A stretch of 64,000 bases of DNA from Chelativorans alearensis (lineage in GTDB: Bacteria; Pseudomonadota; Alphaproteobacteria; Rhizobiales; Rhizobiaceae): assembly GCF_010993735.1 (NCBI RefSeq), contig NZ_WQNI01000008.1, forward strand, positions 124,001-188,000, in the 5' to 3' direction. Below, piece by piece: positions 38,088-47,179 of the stretch. The stretch's first letter is position 1. Each line of letters starts with the position of its first letter. The notes under the pieces were generated by a model, which was not told where the DNA came from, searched no databases, and worked only from the letters and a program-made list of their open reading frames with translations. A program made the position numbers and the translations under genes.

Positions 38088-39400
38088 TGGACAACTCCCA
38101 TCATCTGGTTGGGCAGCCAGGTGGCGATACCAGGAAAGAGGCAGAGGATGAGGATGGCCAGGAACATGGCCAACACATAGGGAAGCGCACCCCACAAAAT
38201 GTCCCTGGTGGGCACGTCGGGTGCGATCGCGTTGATGACGAACAGGTTGAGCCCGATCGGCGGGGTAATCAGCCCTACCTCCATGTTGATGGTCAGCACG
38301 ATCGCGAACCAGTACGGGTCGAAACCCGCCTGGGTGATGATCGGGAACAGCATCGGCGCCGTCATGACGATGACGGCCACCGGCGGCAGGAACATGCCCG
38401 CCACCAGCAGGAACAGATTGATGATGCCCATCAGCACCCAGCGATTGACCTCCATGTCGGCGATGGCCGCCGCGATGGTCTGGGTGATGAAGAGCGAGGA
38501 CAGCGCGAAGGCAAATAGCTCCGCCGCCGCCATGATCATCATGATCATGACGCTCTCTCGCATGGCCGAACCGAAAATGCCGGCAATCGGACGGAAGCGG
38601 AACAGCCGGTAAGCGATGACAACGACAAGAAGCGTGAGCATCGCCCCCACGCCCGCCGCCTCGGACGGCGTAGCGATCCCGCCGTAGAGGACATAGAGCG
38701 TGCCAACGATGATCAGCAGGAAAGGCAGGACGCGCGGCAGCCCCGCCAGCCTTTCGCGCATCGTGAAGCGCATGGCGCGCGTGTTGAAGTCATATCCCTT
38801 CCGCCTGCAGTCGATGATCGCCCACATCATGAACATGAAGGTCAGCATGATCCCCGGAAGCACGCCGGCCATGAACAGCCTGCCGATCGAGGTCTCCGTG
38901 GCGATGCCGTAGACGATCAGCGTTACCGAAGGCGGGATGAGGATGCCAAGGGTACCGCCCGCGGCGATGGAGCCCGTTGCGACCGAGGTCGGATAGCCAC
39001 GCCGCAGCATTTCGGGAATGCCCATCTTACCGATGGCGGCACAGGTGGCCGGCGACGAGCCTGTCATGCCCGAGAAGATGCCGCAGGCGCCGATATTGGA
39101 AAGGACCAGTCCGCCAGGCACGCGGTTCAGCCAGCGGTCGAGCGATGTGTAGAGATCGGCGCCCGCCGGCGACGATGCAACCGCAGCGCCCATAAGGACG
39201 AACATCGGTATCGCCACATAGGCAAGATTGGCGATGCCCGAAAACATCGTATCGCCAAGGATGTAAAAGATGCCGACACCGCTCTGCAGGAATAGGGCGA
39301 GGAAGGCGGCAAGTCCAAGTGCAAAGGCGATCGGCATGCCGGTGCCCAAAAGCACGAACAGGGCGGCGATGATTGTCAAGCCGGCGAAAGTCGGGCTCAT
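38084..39400 (-). CDS. matM: TRAP transporter large permease, probable malonate (MatM)
   Basis: The chosen ATG 39400 has AGGAG upstream and overlaps the small permease stop (ATGA). The 438-residue protein has about 12 transmembrane helices and DctM features: IPMFVLMGAAVASS, SGMTGSSPATCAAIGKMGIPEM, GTLGILIPPSVTLIVYGIATETSIGRL. It is the ion-coupled channel subunit. Operon position between matQ and matA points to malonate, as described for MatPQM in Sinorhizobium. Confidence 0.9.
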   Translation of the reverse strand: MSPTFAGLTIIAALFVLLGTGMPIAFALGLAAFLALFLQSGVGIFYILGDTMFSGIANLAYVAIPMFVLMGAAVASSPAGADLYTSLDRWLNRVPGGLVLSNIGACGIFSGMTGSSPATCAAIGKMGIPEMLRRGYPTSVATGSIAAGGTLGILIPPSVTLIVYGIATETSIGRLFMAGVLPGIMLTFMFMMWAIIDCRRKGYDFNTRAMRFTMRERLAGLPRVLPFLLIIVGTLYVLYGGIATPSEAAGVGAMLTLLVVVIAYRLFRFRPIAGIFGSAMRESVMIMMIMAAAELFAFALSSLFITQTIAAAIADMEVNRWVLMGIINLFLLVAGMFLPPVAVIVMTAPMLFPIITQAGFDPYWFAIVLTINMEVGLITPPIGLNLFVINAIAPDVPTRDILWGALPYVLAMFLAILILCLFPGIATWLPNQMMGVVQ

Positions 39401-39975
39401 CGTGTGTCTCCTCTCGCGACAGGCTCCGTGCTCACCAGACTTTCGGTACCCACCCCGACATGAGTGGTCCGAGGATCGACCGGCTCCTTCAGGCGACCCG
39501 AAAGCTGCGCCGCGATTTTCGCGACATATTGCAGGCAGAGCATGGCAAAGCTCAGCGGCAATGCCGACAGCGGTATCCAGAGCGGCGGCCCCCAGACGCT
39601 GGAATGACGCCAATTGCCGGCCCAGGCGTCGTGGAACTGGATCCAAGTCGCCGCGAGCATGATGACGCAGAAGGAAAGACCGAGCAGACTTGCAAGAAGG
39701 CGCAGCCGCCGGCGAACTCCGTCGCTGACGATCAGTTCGACAACATCGACGCCGACGTGGCCGCCTCTAAGCAACACGTATGGCGCACCGAGAAACATCG
39801 CCCCGGTGGCCGCGAAGACAACAAAGTCGTTTTGCCAGATCGTCGGCAACCGAAAGACATAACGCATCAAGATCATCTGGCAGACGACCACCATGGCCGA
39901 GATCATCAGTCCCGTCGCCAGCACTGCAAAAGCACGCGACAAGTGGCCGACGACCCGGATATAGACCTGCACCAT
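39397..39975 (-). CDS. matQ: TRAP transporter small permease, probable malonate (MatQ)
   Basis: From ATG 39975 the 192-residue protein has four transmembrane helices with DctQ-type segments MRYVFRLPTIWQNDFVVFAATGAMFLG and RGGHVGVDVVEL. The C-terminal ~25 residues are hydrophilic. The stop overlaps the large permease start. It lies 77 bases downstream of the binding-protein gene. The open frame upstream of 39975 is not credible protein. Confidence 0.87.
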   Translation of the reverse strand: MVQVYIRVVGHLSRAFAVLATGLMISAMVVVCQMILMRYVFRLPTIWQNDFVVFAATGAMFLGAPYVLLRGGHVGVDVVELIVSDGVRRRLRLLASLLGLSFCVIMLAATWIQFHDAWAGNWRHSSVWGPPLWIPLSALPLSFAMLCLQYVAKIAAQLSGRLKEPVDPRTTHVGVGTESLVSTEPVARGDTR

Positions 39976-40052
39976 TCGAGAATACCTTGTTGCGGGAGGA
40001 AGCCAGCCGGCGGTGCACGTTCCCATGCATGCCGCCGACCCCCCACCGATCC

Positions 40053-41057
40053 CTACTCTACAGCCAAGGCCTTCTCGATCAGTTTGTCGCCGCCCGGCAC
40101 TTTCTCGGCGAAGTTCTTGTAGGCAGACCCCTTGGCCACCTCGAGCCAAGCATCGTAATCCGCCTTCGACATTTCGACCACTTCGACACCGGCATTCTCG
40201 TAGGTCTCGACCATCATCGTGTCGCCGTTCCTAATTTCTTCGTTGAAGAATGCCTCGGCCTTCTCGCCCGCGTCCAGGATAGCCTGCTGCTGCTCCGGTG
40301 TCAGCTTTTCGAACACGCTCTTGGACATCAGCACCGGCTCGTACATGAACCACAGGGCGTTGTCGCCCGGCGCCGTCAGGCACTTCACCTGCTCGAACAA
40401 CCGATAGGATACGAAACTCGCCGAAGACGTGTTGGTGGCGTCGAGAACGTTGGTCTGCATGCCAGTATAGATTTCAGACGACGGCATCGAGGTGATCGAC
40501 GCACCGGCAGCCGCAAGCATTTCCTCGAACGCTGGACCTGCCGCACGGATAACCTGCCCCTTCACGGTGTCCGGCGAGGTGATGCAGTTCTTCTTGGATG
40601 CGAAGGCGCCCGACAGCCACGCATCCGAAATCACGATGGCGCCCGCATCCTCGATGATCTGCTTGATGTCCTTCATGAAGTCGGAATCGTTCAGGCGCAT
40701 GGCGCGGTCGAAATTGCCGACAAGGCCAGGCATCAGCGTCGCCGAAAATTCCGGATGCCGGCCCGATGCGTAGTCGAGTGGAAAGGATGTCAGGTCGAGC
40801 AGTCCACGGGTGATGGCGTTCCACTGGTCATTCGGCTTGTAAAGGGATGCGCCGGGGAAGACCTGTATCTCGAGACCGACATCGGCGGCAGCCACCTCGC
40901 GGGCGATCAGCTGCACCATCTCATCTCGTATGTCGCCCTTCCCACCCGGGAACTGGTGCGACGCCTTCAAAACTGTTTGCGCGCCAGCGGCGCCGGCGGC
41001 AACACAGCCAACAGCGATACAGGTCGCCAATTTCAGCATGCTTACGAGTTTCTGCAT
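40053..41057 (-). CDS. matP: TRAP transporter substrate-binding protein, probable malonate (MatP)
   Basis: ATG 41057 is preceded by GGGAGGAC. The 334-residue protein has a signal peptide (MQKLVSMLKLATCIAVGCVAAGAAGA) and the DctP fold starting TVLKASHQFPGGKGDIRDEMV. The putative ligand-binding region includes VKGQVIRAAGPAFEEML and NVLDATNTSSASFVSYRLFE. It is the first gene of the minus-strand mat operon, divergent from matR, with a GTATAC-centred operator in the gap. Malonate as ligand is inferred from the enzymes downstream. Confidence 0.9.
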   Translation of the reverse strand: MQKLVSMLKLATCIAVGCVAAGAAGAQTVLKASHQFPGGKGDIRDEMVQLIAREVAAADVGLEIQVFPGASLYKPNDQWNAITRGLLDLTSFPLDYASGRHPEFSATLMPGLVGNFDRAMRLNDSDFMKDIKQIIEDAGAIVISDAWLSGAFASKKNCITSPDTVKGQVIRAAGPAFEEMLAAAGASITSMPSSEIYTGMQTNVLDATNTSSASFVSYRLFEQVKCLTAPGDNALWFMYEPVLMSKSVFEKLTPEQQQAILDAGEKAEAFFNEEIRNGDTMMVETYENAGVEVVEMSKADYDAWLEVAKGSAYKNFAEKVPGGDKLIEKALAVE

Positions 41058-41133
41058 TTTGTCCTCCCTGGTATTGCGGCCCTCCCGCCGCATGAGCATT
41101 GCAGCTTGCCGATCTTGTGCTCAATGTCAATTT

Positions 41134-41147
41134 TTTTGTATACAAAA
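41134..41147. promoter_or_regulatory. MatR-type GntR operator
   Basis: TTTTGTATACAAAA is a perfect 14-bp palindrome centred on GTATAC, the usual core of VanR/FCD-type GntR operators. It lies 77 bases upstream of matP and 46 bases upstream of matR (ATG 41193), in the divergent promoter. Repression of both genes until malonate binds the regulator is inferred. Confidence 0.75.
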
Positions 41148-41192
41148 GAGATCATCATGTATTTTGGCGGGATCTTTCCTTTCGAGGACCAA

Positions 41193-41873
41193 ATGGCTGG
41201 GAACACATTTCACAAACTGCGCGACGAAATCGAAAACGGCATCGTGACCGGGACTTTCGAGCCTGGAGAACGCCTCGATGAGGTACAACTCGCCGCCCGT
41301 TTCGGCGTGTCGCGCACGCCGATCCGCGAGGCGCTGATGCAGCTCAGCGCCATCGGCCTGGTCGAGATCAGGCCACGGCGTGGTGCGATTGTTGTCGATC
41401 CTGGCCCCGACAGGATTTTTGAAATGTTCGAGGTGATGGCCGAGCTTGAGAGCATGGCGGGCGCACTGGCAGCCCGTCGTCATACCGAGGAGGACAAGGC
41501 CGCTATCCTGGAGAGCCATTCGCGCTGTGAGCACTCGGCAGAACGCGAGGACACCGATTCCTACTACTATGACAACGAGGTGTTCCACTACGCGATCTAC
41601 GCGGCCAGCCACAATGGCTTCCTCGCCGAGCAGTGTGTGGCCCTTCACAGACGCCTGCGCCCCTACCGGCGCCTGCAACTGCGCGTACGCAACCGCATGA
41701 AGGTCTCCTTCAGCGAGCATGCGGCTATCGTCGAAGCGATCCTGGCCGGCGACGCCGAGGCCGCGCGGTCCCGCCTGCGCGACCATGTCGCCGTGCAAGG
41801 CGACCGCTTCAGCGATCTGGTCTCAAACCTCAGCAGACGCGAGGCGACAGGCGCGGGCGGTCAGCGCCGATGA
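41193..41873 (+). CDS. matR: GntR-family regulator of malonate genes (MatR-like)
   Basis: ATG 41193 follows GAGG at 7 bases and gives 226 residues; upstream in-frame starts lack a ribosome site. The N-terminus is a winged helix (LRDEIENGIVTGTFEPGERL, SRTPIREALMQLSAIGLVEI) and the rest is a FCD domain with FHYAIYAASHNGFLAE and FSEHAAIVEAILAGD. It is divergent from the mat operon, with a GTATAC palindrome between them, as in known matR-matABC loci. The symbol is assigned by context and subfamily. Confidence 0.85.
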   Translation: MAGNTFHKLRDEIENGIVTGTFEPGERLDEVQLAARFGVSRTPIREALMQLSAIGLVEIRPRRGAIVVDPGPDRIFEMFEVMAELESMAGALAARRHTEEDKAAILESHSRCEHSAEREDTDSYYYDNEVFHYAIYAASHNGFLAEQCVALHRRLRPYRRLQLRVRNRMKVSFSEHAAIVEAILAGDAEAARSRLRDHVAVQGDRFSDLVSNLSRREATGAGGQRR

Positions 41874-41936
41874 AAGGCCTCGGCATGGCGGCGATCGCCG
41901 ACCCGTTCAGCGCCAAGCTCGCCGGCAGCGCGCCGG

Positions 41937-43397
41937 CTATCGTCCCGCCCGCTCCAGGCGGTCGATGAACCACTGCGTAAGGCGGATCCAGACCTCATCC
42001 TTCTCGCCGGTATCCTCGCAGCCATGGTCGAGATTCGGGTTGTCGTTCACCTCGATGACGTAGATGCCGTCGGCGGTCTCCTTCAGGTCGACACCATAGA
42101 GGCCGTCACCGATGCAACTTGCCGCCTTGACAGCGGTGTCGACGACGATCGCCGGTGCGTCCCGCAGGCTGACGGTACGGATACCGCCTTGGTCGGGCCG
42201 ACCGCGACGATCGTGATTGACGATCTGCCAGTGCTTCTTCGCCATCAGATAGTGGACGGCGAAGAGTGGCTGGCCGCCGAGCACGCCGATACGCCAGTCG
42301 AAATCGGTGGGGACGAACTTCTGGGCGATCAGCAGGTCGGACTTTGCGAGCCATTGTGTAGCGAGCTCGGTTAGCTCGGCAAGGTTCGACGCCTTCTTCA
42401 CACCCCGGGAGAAGGATCCGTCGGGAATCTTCAGGACCAGCGGGAAGCCAAGCGTCTGGGCCGCAACCTGCAGATCGCCTGGCCCGGCGATCATCACCGT
42501 CGGCGGCACCGGCACCTTGGTGGCCGACATCAATTCATGGAGATAGACCTTGTTGGTGCAGCGTATCATCGACAACGGGTCGTCGATCACCGGCATGCCT
42601 TCCTGCTGCGCACGGCGCGCGAAGCGATAGGTATGGTTGGAGATCGATGTGGTTTCGCGGATGAAGAGCGCATCGTAATTGGCTAATCTTGCAAGGTCCT
42701 TCCTCGAAATCGGCTCGACCTCGACACCCATCTTCTCAGCAATCCGCGACCAGTGCTTCAGCGAGGCGACCGAGGACGGCGGCAACTCTTCCTGCGGATC
42801 GATGAGAGTGGCGAAAGTGTAGCGTGCCGGCGTGCGCGCCTTGCTATCGCGCCATTCGCGGGCAGTGTATCTGCCCAGACAGGTGATGAAGTATGCCTTT
42901 TGATCGGCATCCATGCGGCCAAGCGGAAGAAAGCCAATCTTCTTGATGGAGTTCTGCTGGCCGTCATTGATGATCACTTCGAGGGCTGGCGCGCGGAACC
43001 AGTCGAAAAGGAGCCGCGCGAAGCGATCCCAAGCCTTGGAGGGGCCGATGCCGAAGAAGACCGTCACCGTACTTGGAAGCGTGCCGCCCAGCTCCTTGCG
43101 GCATTTGTTGAGCGCCTGCTCGAGCTCCGGCAACGCCGCTTCGTAGAGCTTGCGCTCCGACAGGTCGATCATCGTCTCAACGGTCGGGATCACCCGATGG
43201 CCGCGCGAACTCGCCAGCAGCGAAGCATAGTAGCCGCGGCTCTGATAAGCGTAGCTGTTGGACAGGTTGATGATCTTCGGCCGCTGGTTCCGAAAAAGAG
43301 TGGGATGGGAAAGATAGTCCCGGTTGGTAATGATCTTGTGAGGGGTTGCGACCTGATCAAGGTCGCTTTGTCTGCCGGTGAGAATGACCCAGCTCAT
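41937..43397 (-). CDS. RimK-family ATP-grasp ligase
   Basis: The 486-residue protein has an N-terminal RimK-like ATP-grasp leader domain (about 1-200, with KIINLSNSYAYQSRGYYASLLA) and a C-terminal ATP-grasp core: FPLVLKIPDGSFSRGVKKA (nucleotide-binding lysine), LIAQKFVPTDFDWRIGVLGG and the metal site GVDLKETADGIYVIEVNDNPN. Such enzymes form peptide-type bonds by ATP-dependent carboxylate activation, adding residues to proteins or small peptides. The acceptor here is unknown. It is 20 bases downstream of a GNAT gene on the same strand, so acylation and ligation may act on the same substrate. Confidence 0.88.
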   Translation of the reverse strand: MSWVILTGRQSDLDQVATPHKIITNRDYLSHPTLFRNQRPKIINLSNSYAYQSRGYYASLLASSRGHRVIPTVETMIDLSERKLYEAALPELEQALNKCRKELGGTLPSTVTVFFGIGPSKAWDRFARLLFDWFRAPALEVIINDGQQNSIKKIGFLPLGRMDADQKAYFITCLGRYTAREWRDSKARTPARYTFATLIDPQEELPPSSVASLKHWSRIAEKMGVEVEPISRKDLARLANYDALFIRETTSISNHTYRFARRAQQEGMPVIDDPLSMIRCTNKVYLHELMSATKVPVPPTVMIAGPGDLQVAAQTLGFPLVLKIPDGSFSRGVKKASNLAELTELATQWLAKSDLLIAQKFVPTDFDWRIGVLGGQPLFAVHYLMAKKHWQIVNHDRRGRPDQGGIRTVSLRDAPAIVVDTAVKAASCIGDGLYGVDLKETADGIYVIEVNDNPNLDHGCEDTGEKDEVWIRLTQWFIDRLERAGR

Positions 43398-43417
43398 AGT
43401 GCAGCCCCTGTCTCCTC

Positions 43418-43876
43418 TTATGTCGCACTTTCAAGGCGCTTTTCCATTCTGATCGCGGCCGCGCCATCGCCGTAATAGCCAGGCTTGCGGCCGAAATGAT
43501 GATAGCCCCCCCTTTCATAGAGTCCGATGGCGCGAAGATTGTCCTCGCGGACCTCGAGGCGGAGGAAAAGACGGGCCTGCCCGCGCGCGGCCTTCTCGGC
43601 GGCGGCAAGCAGCGCCCGGCCGACGCCGGAACCGGCATAACATGGCGCCACGGCTAAGGAATAGAGACGTGCGATGCGGCTGCTCTTACGAAAAAGGACA
43701 AGGCAATATCCTGCAAGTGTGCCGCCACAATCGGCAACGATCATCTGCGCAGTTTCCCGCCTTATGCAGCCTAGCAAGGAGCGGCGGGAAAGGCGGTCAT
43801 GCGTGAAGGCGCTCCGTTCAATCGCGTCGAGCTGATCGATATCGGAGGCACAGGCTAAGCGTAGTATTGGGGCCAT
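43418..43876 (-). CDS. GNAT family N-acetyltransferase (RimI-like)
   Basis: The 152-residue protein has the GNAT core, with acetyl-CoA binding motif A in RLYSLAVAPCYAGSGVGRALLAAAE (about residues 68-92) and motif B in LEVREDNLRAIGLYERGGYHHFG. The C-terminus KPGYYGDGAAAIRMEKRL is typical of the RimI branch. It transfers acetyl-CoA to an amine on a peptide, protein or small molecule. It lies directly before the RimK-like gene and probably belongs to the same operon; this pairing recurs in Proteobacteria. Confidence 0.88.
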   Translation of the reverse strand: MAPILRLACASDIDQLDAIERSAFTHDRLSRRSLLGCIRRETAQMIVADCGGTLAGYCLVLFRKSSRIARLYSLAVAPCYAGSGVGRALLAAAEKAARGQARLFLRLEVREDNLRAIGLYERGGYHHFGRKPGYYGDGAAAIRMEKRLESAT

Positions 43877-44208
43877 TTCGGCTGCTTACCTCGGGCCAGA
43901 AGGCCGACCCCCCCTCGGCGGCGAGGGATGCTTGCGAGTCGCCTTCTGCCGCGCAAGCCGAATTGCGCTAACGCTCCTGAATTTAGGCCGAATTGTGGCG
44001 GCCAGCGCGAGCCCGAGTCGGTCCTTGGCGTTTCGTCAGAATTGGAGCCGCCAGCCAGGCTTGAAGACCACATGTATAATCGCGACCACGGGCCAAGCAG
44101 CCAACGCTCGTAGCTACACACGGGTCGGAAGTGGGCTTCGAAGGAACTATGTGGTGGTTATTGGGCTACAGCACCCGCATGAAATATCCCTAGGAAGGAG
44201 GATGTTCG
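43877..44208. other. 332-base gap, no convincing gene
   Basis: The region separates the divergent GNAT and alpha/beta-hydrolase genes and must hold both promoters. It contains short frames only, none with family resemblance. A strong AAGGAGG lies at 44194-44200 as the ribosome site for the hydrolase. No palindromic operator stood out. Confidence 0.5.
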
Positions 44209-45039
44209 ATGTCGTGGAAACTGGATGAAACCGCGGAAACATCCGCAGGCACCGTAGCGGCCGGCCGATGTGGTAGCGGGCCAGCGCTCGTACTTGCCCA
44301 TGGCTGGCCATGGTCTTCGTTTTCATGGCATCGAATGATCCCCGATCTTGCCAGGCGGTTTCATGTTCATTGGTACGATATGCCCGGATATGGGCAATCC
44401 GACAAACGCGCGGAGCAGCGCACCTCACTTGATGTGCAAGGTAATGTCTTCGCCGAGATGCTTGCACATTGGGGTCTCGAGCGACCCATGGTCCTCGCCC
44501 ATGATATGGGTGGGGCGACGACGCTAAGGACGCATTTGCTGCATGGTTGCGACTTCGACCGGTATGTCCTGATGAACGTCGTCGCGATGCGCCCATGGGG
44601 ATCGGAGTTCTTCGATCACGTCGGTCGCCACGTGGATGCCTTTCTGGGCCTACCGCCGCATATCCACCAGGCGGTCGTAGAGGCTTACATCAAGGGGGCG
44701 ATCGTCAACGAGATCGATCCCGGAGACTTCGCGAAGCTTGTCGAGCCGTGGCTCTCCCAGGAGGGCCGGACAAGCTTTTATCGGCAATTCGCGCAAGCCG
44801 ACGAAAAATACACCGCTGAAGTCGAGCCGGTATTCGGCGATATTCGGTGTCCGGTAAAGATAATCTGGGGTGAGGACGATCCATGGATCCCGCTGGAGCG
44901 CGGCAAAGCACTTCATGCGCTGATCCCCCAGGCATCGTTCGAAACACTGCCCGGCGTCGGCCACCTGCCCCAACTCGAAGCTCCGCGTCTCGTCTCGGAG
45001 CGGCTGAACGCAATTCTATCACGCGATGGCGAAGGCTGA
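44209..45039 (+). CDS. Alpha/beta hydrolase, haloacetate dehalogenase-like (Asp nucleophile)
   Basis: The 276-residue enzyme has the alpha/beta-hydrolase fold with oxyanion motif HGWPWSS, nucleophile elbow AHDMGG with Asp99 instead of Ser, an acid residue in WGEDDPWIP and the catalytic His in GVGHLPQLEAP. An Asp nucleophile is characteristic of haloalkane/haloacetate dehalogenases and epoxide hydrolases. The DMPGYGQSDK segment is close to the haloacetate dehalogenase type. The start has AAGGAGG 8 bases upstream. The gene stands alone, so the substrate cannot be inferred from neighbours. Confidence 0.87.
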   Translation: MSWKLDETAETSAGTVAAGRCGSGPALVLAHGWPWSSFSWHRMIPDLARRFHVHWYDMPGYGQSDKRAEQRTSLDVQGNVFAEMLAHWGLERPMVLAHDMGGATTLRTHLLHGCDFDRYVLMNVVAMRPWGSEFFDHVGRHVDAFLGLPPHIHQAVVEAYIKGAIVNEIDPGDFAKLVEPWLSQEGRTSFYRQFAQADEKYTAEVEPVFGDIRCPVKIIWGEDDPWIPLERGKALHALIPQASFETLPGVGHLPQLEAPRLVSERLNAILSRDGEG

Positions 45040-45142
45040 TCCTCCACCAGTTGCGAGAGCATGAGCCTGTCTGAAACGATGGAGGAGGCAGGCCTGCCGG
45101 CGAGGAACTGCTTCGTCGGATCAAAGGCCGCCCCAACGCCAG

Positions 45143-46861
45143 CTAGTTTGCGGTCCATCGCCACTCCGGCCCATTGATATCCAGGACATCGGGTTCCTCG
45201 ACGACACTTCCTTCGTCGCCGCTGGCCGCCTTGAACGCATCGAAATCATCCTCCGACCTGCCATCGTTATAGAAATTCCGGTCAACCCAGAACCAGCGCG
45301 TGCGGTCACTGCCGCCGGAGGTGGAGTAGTGGTTATGCCCGATCGTCACGGAGCTCGGCTTGGCTGGAGAGAACCTGGTGATCACATAGCCTTTCGGGCC
45401 GGCAAGTAGGATGTTGCCCTCAAAGCGGATATCGCTCGCGTGGTGGCCGATCTGGAGTTCGCCCGAATGGATGCCTGGCACGTCCCGGCTGTTGTTCCGG
45501 AAAAGCGTATTGTGCACGATCGTGCACTTGTTCGCCCCGCCGGATTGGGCCTCGTCGTAGCCACCCACAAGGATGCCGGCGTCGCGGTTGAAGCGCACGA
45601 GGTTGTTGCGAACAATCACATTGCTGGTGTTCTTCCCGGGATGCTCGCTCAAGAGCCAGATGCCGCCGTCGTTGGCCTCGACCCTGTTGCGCTCGATGGT
45701 GATGTGGCGGCCGCCATCGACGTAGATGCCGACCGCAGCCGCCACCATGGTCAGCGCCTGATTTTCCGCGCTTGAGAGATTGTAGACGGCGTTCTCGGCG
45801 ATCCAGCCCCGGCGCGCGCGATCATATTCAGCGCCGTCGATATAATAGCCGGTCGCGTCGATGCCGATGAAATTGCTGTCGCGTACGATATTGTTCGTGA
45901 CCTGCCAGCCCTCGGCGTTGCCGCCGATGGTCAGCGCCTCGCTTCGGCCGGTCTTGAGGTTAAAAAGTTCGTTCCCGTCGACTATGATGTTGCGGAGGGG
46001 AAGCTCCGTTTGCCCGTAAACGGCAATGCCCAGCCCATTGGCATTACCCCTCGCGGGGATGTTGTTGGCTTCGATCTGATGGATCACATTGTCTCGTATC
46101 TCGATACGCTCGCCCGCTCCCTGTACGAGAACGCCGACCACGATGAATTCGCTGTTCGATTTGTAGTTGCGGATCTCGAAATCCTTCACGCGGACATAGC
46201 TGACGTCGGCAAGGGTAATCAGGCCGCGCATTCCAAAGGGCTGCCGAACTAGTCCGGTGCCGTCGATGATCGCGCTCTCTCCCGGTGCCTCCGCGAGTGT
46301 GATGTAGCCGCCTTTGGCTGAGCCCGAGCGCGTTATCGTTACCGCCTCGTTGTAGACGCCTCCATGCACCAGGATCGTGTCTCCCGGCTCAGCCTGGTCG
46401 ACCGCGTGCTGGATGGTGCGCCATGGGGCGTCGGACGTTCCCTGGTCAGTGTCAGAACCGATGGTCGCCACGTGGTGGGTGTCGCCGGACCGGACGAAGG
46501 CCTCGTTGCAGACAGCCCAGCTTTCCGTGTCTCCAAAATCGTTTGCCGAAGCTGCCGTGACCGTGACGTTCACGGCCCTGTCCACATTTGCCGGCGCTAT
46601 ATAACGTCCCTGATCATCGATGATCCCGATCGCCGGCGCTCCGCCAGGGACTCCATCCACCATCCAGACAACGCCCGCACTGCCCGCGCCTGTCGCATGA
46701 AACTGATGGGCTTCATTGGACTTCAGGAACAGGCACTCCGATGCAAGCGCTGCAGGCGCCAGGAAAAGCAGCATCGCCATTGGAAGTATGCGCCGTGCCG
46801 CACGAACTGCGATTTGGAGCCCCGCATTCCTCGCACAAGATTCAGGATCACAAGCGGGCAT
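45143..46861 (-). CDS. Secreted right-handed parallel beta-helix protein
   Basis: The protein of 572 residues starts at ATG 46861, preceded by AAGGAG. It has a signal sequence (RAARRILPMAMLLFLAPAALAS, about 25-45), an Ig-like or linker segment, then a DUF1565-type start GSDTDQGTSDAPWRTIQHAVDQA and a long right-handed beta-helix, with repeated motifs such as VRVKDFEIRNYKSN, IEIRDNVIHQIEANNI and ITIERNRVEANDGGIWL. Such folds occur in polysaccharide lyases and surface adhesins. No catalytic residues could be assigned. It is monocistronic and convergent with the hydrolase. Confidence 0.85.
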   Translation of the reverse strand: MPACDPESCARNAGLQIAVRAARRILPMAMLLFLAPAALASECLFLKSNEAHQFHATGAGSAGVVWMVDGVPGGAPAIGIIDDQGRYIAPANVDRAVNVTVTAASANDFGDTESWAVCNEAFVRSGDTHHVATIGSDTDQGTSDAPWRTIQHAVDQAEPGDTILVHGGVYNEAVTITRSGSAKGGYITLAEAPGESAIIDGTGLVRQPFGMRGLITLADVSYVRVKDFEIRNYKSNSEFIVVGVLVQGAGERIEIRDNVIHQIEANNIPARGNANGLGIAVYGQTELPLRNIIVDGNELFNLKTGRSEALTIGGNAEGWQVTNNIVRDSNFIGIDATGYYIDGAEYDRARRGWIAENAVYNLSSAENQALTMVAAAVGIYVDGGRHITIERNRVEANDGGIWLLSEHPGKNTSNVIVRNNLVRFNRDAGILVGGYDEAQSGGANKCTIVHNTLFRNNSRDVPGIHSGELQIGHHASDIRFEGNILLAGPKGYVITRFSPAKPSSVTIGHNHYSTSGGSDRTRWFWVDRNFYNDGRSEDDFDAFKAASGDEGSVVEEPDVLDINGPEWRWTAN

Positions 46862-47179
46862 GGGCGCTCCTTCACGCGGGTCGACAGCCAATTCCTTCAT
46901 TCGCATCACACCTTCGTCCGTCTACCGCAAACCACGTTGATTGCATGGCTACCACCAGTTCATTCGCGGGGACAGGCTGCTTTGGCGCATGTGGTATGGT
47001 GGTTGACAGACACCTGCCGGATTCCATCGGCTCAGCAACCGGCAACGTCGGCAGATGAACCCGTGTCTGCCGTTCAGGTGGAAGAAGGCAACGGCTGCCC
47101 GGGAGCTTCTTTCTTTGGCCATCTTTATCGCAACCTATGCCGTGCCTGAGGCGTTGCAAATGATGTAAGGAAGATGACC
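46862..47179. other. Divergent promoter region, no gene seen
   Basis: This 318-base gap lies between the beta-helix gene (minus) and the BA14K gene (plus). No credible coding frame, hairpin or palindromic operator was identified by eye. Confidence 0.4.

Noticed and set aside
41921-41937. GCCGGC inverted repeat near the RimK-like stop
   Set aside because: The 6-bp stem is common in GC-rich DNA and overlaps the stop codon region; it is too weak to call a terminator.
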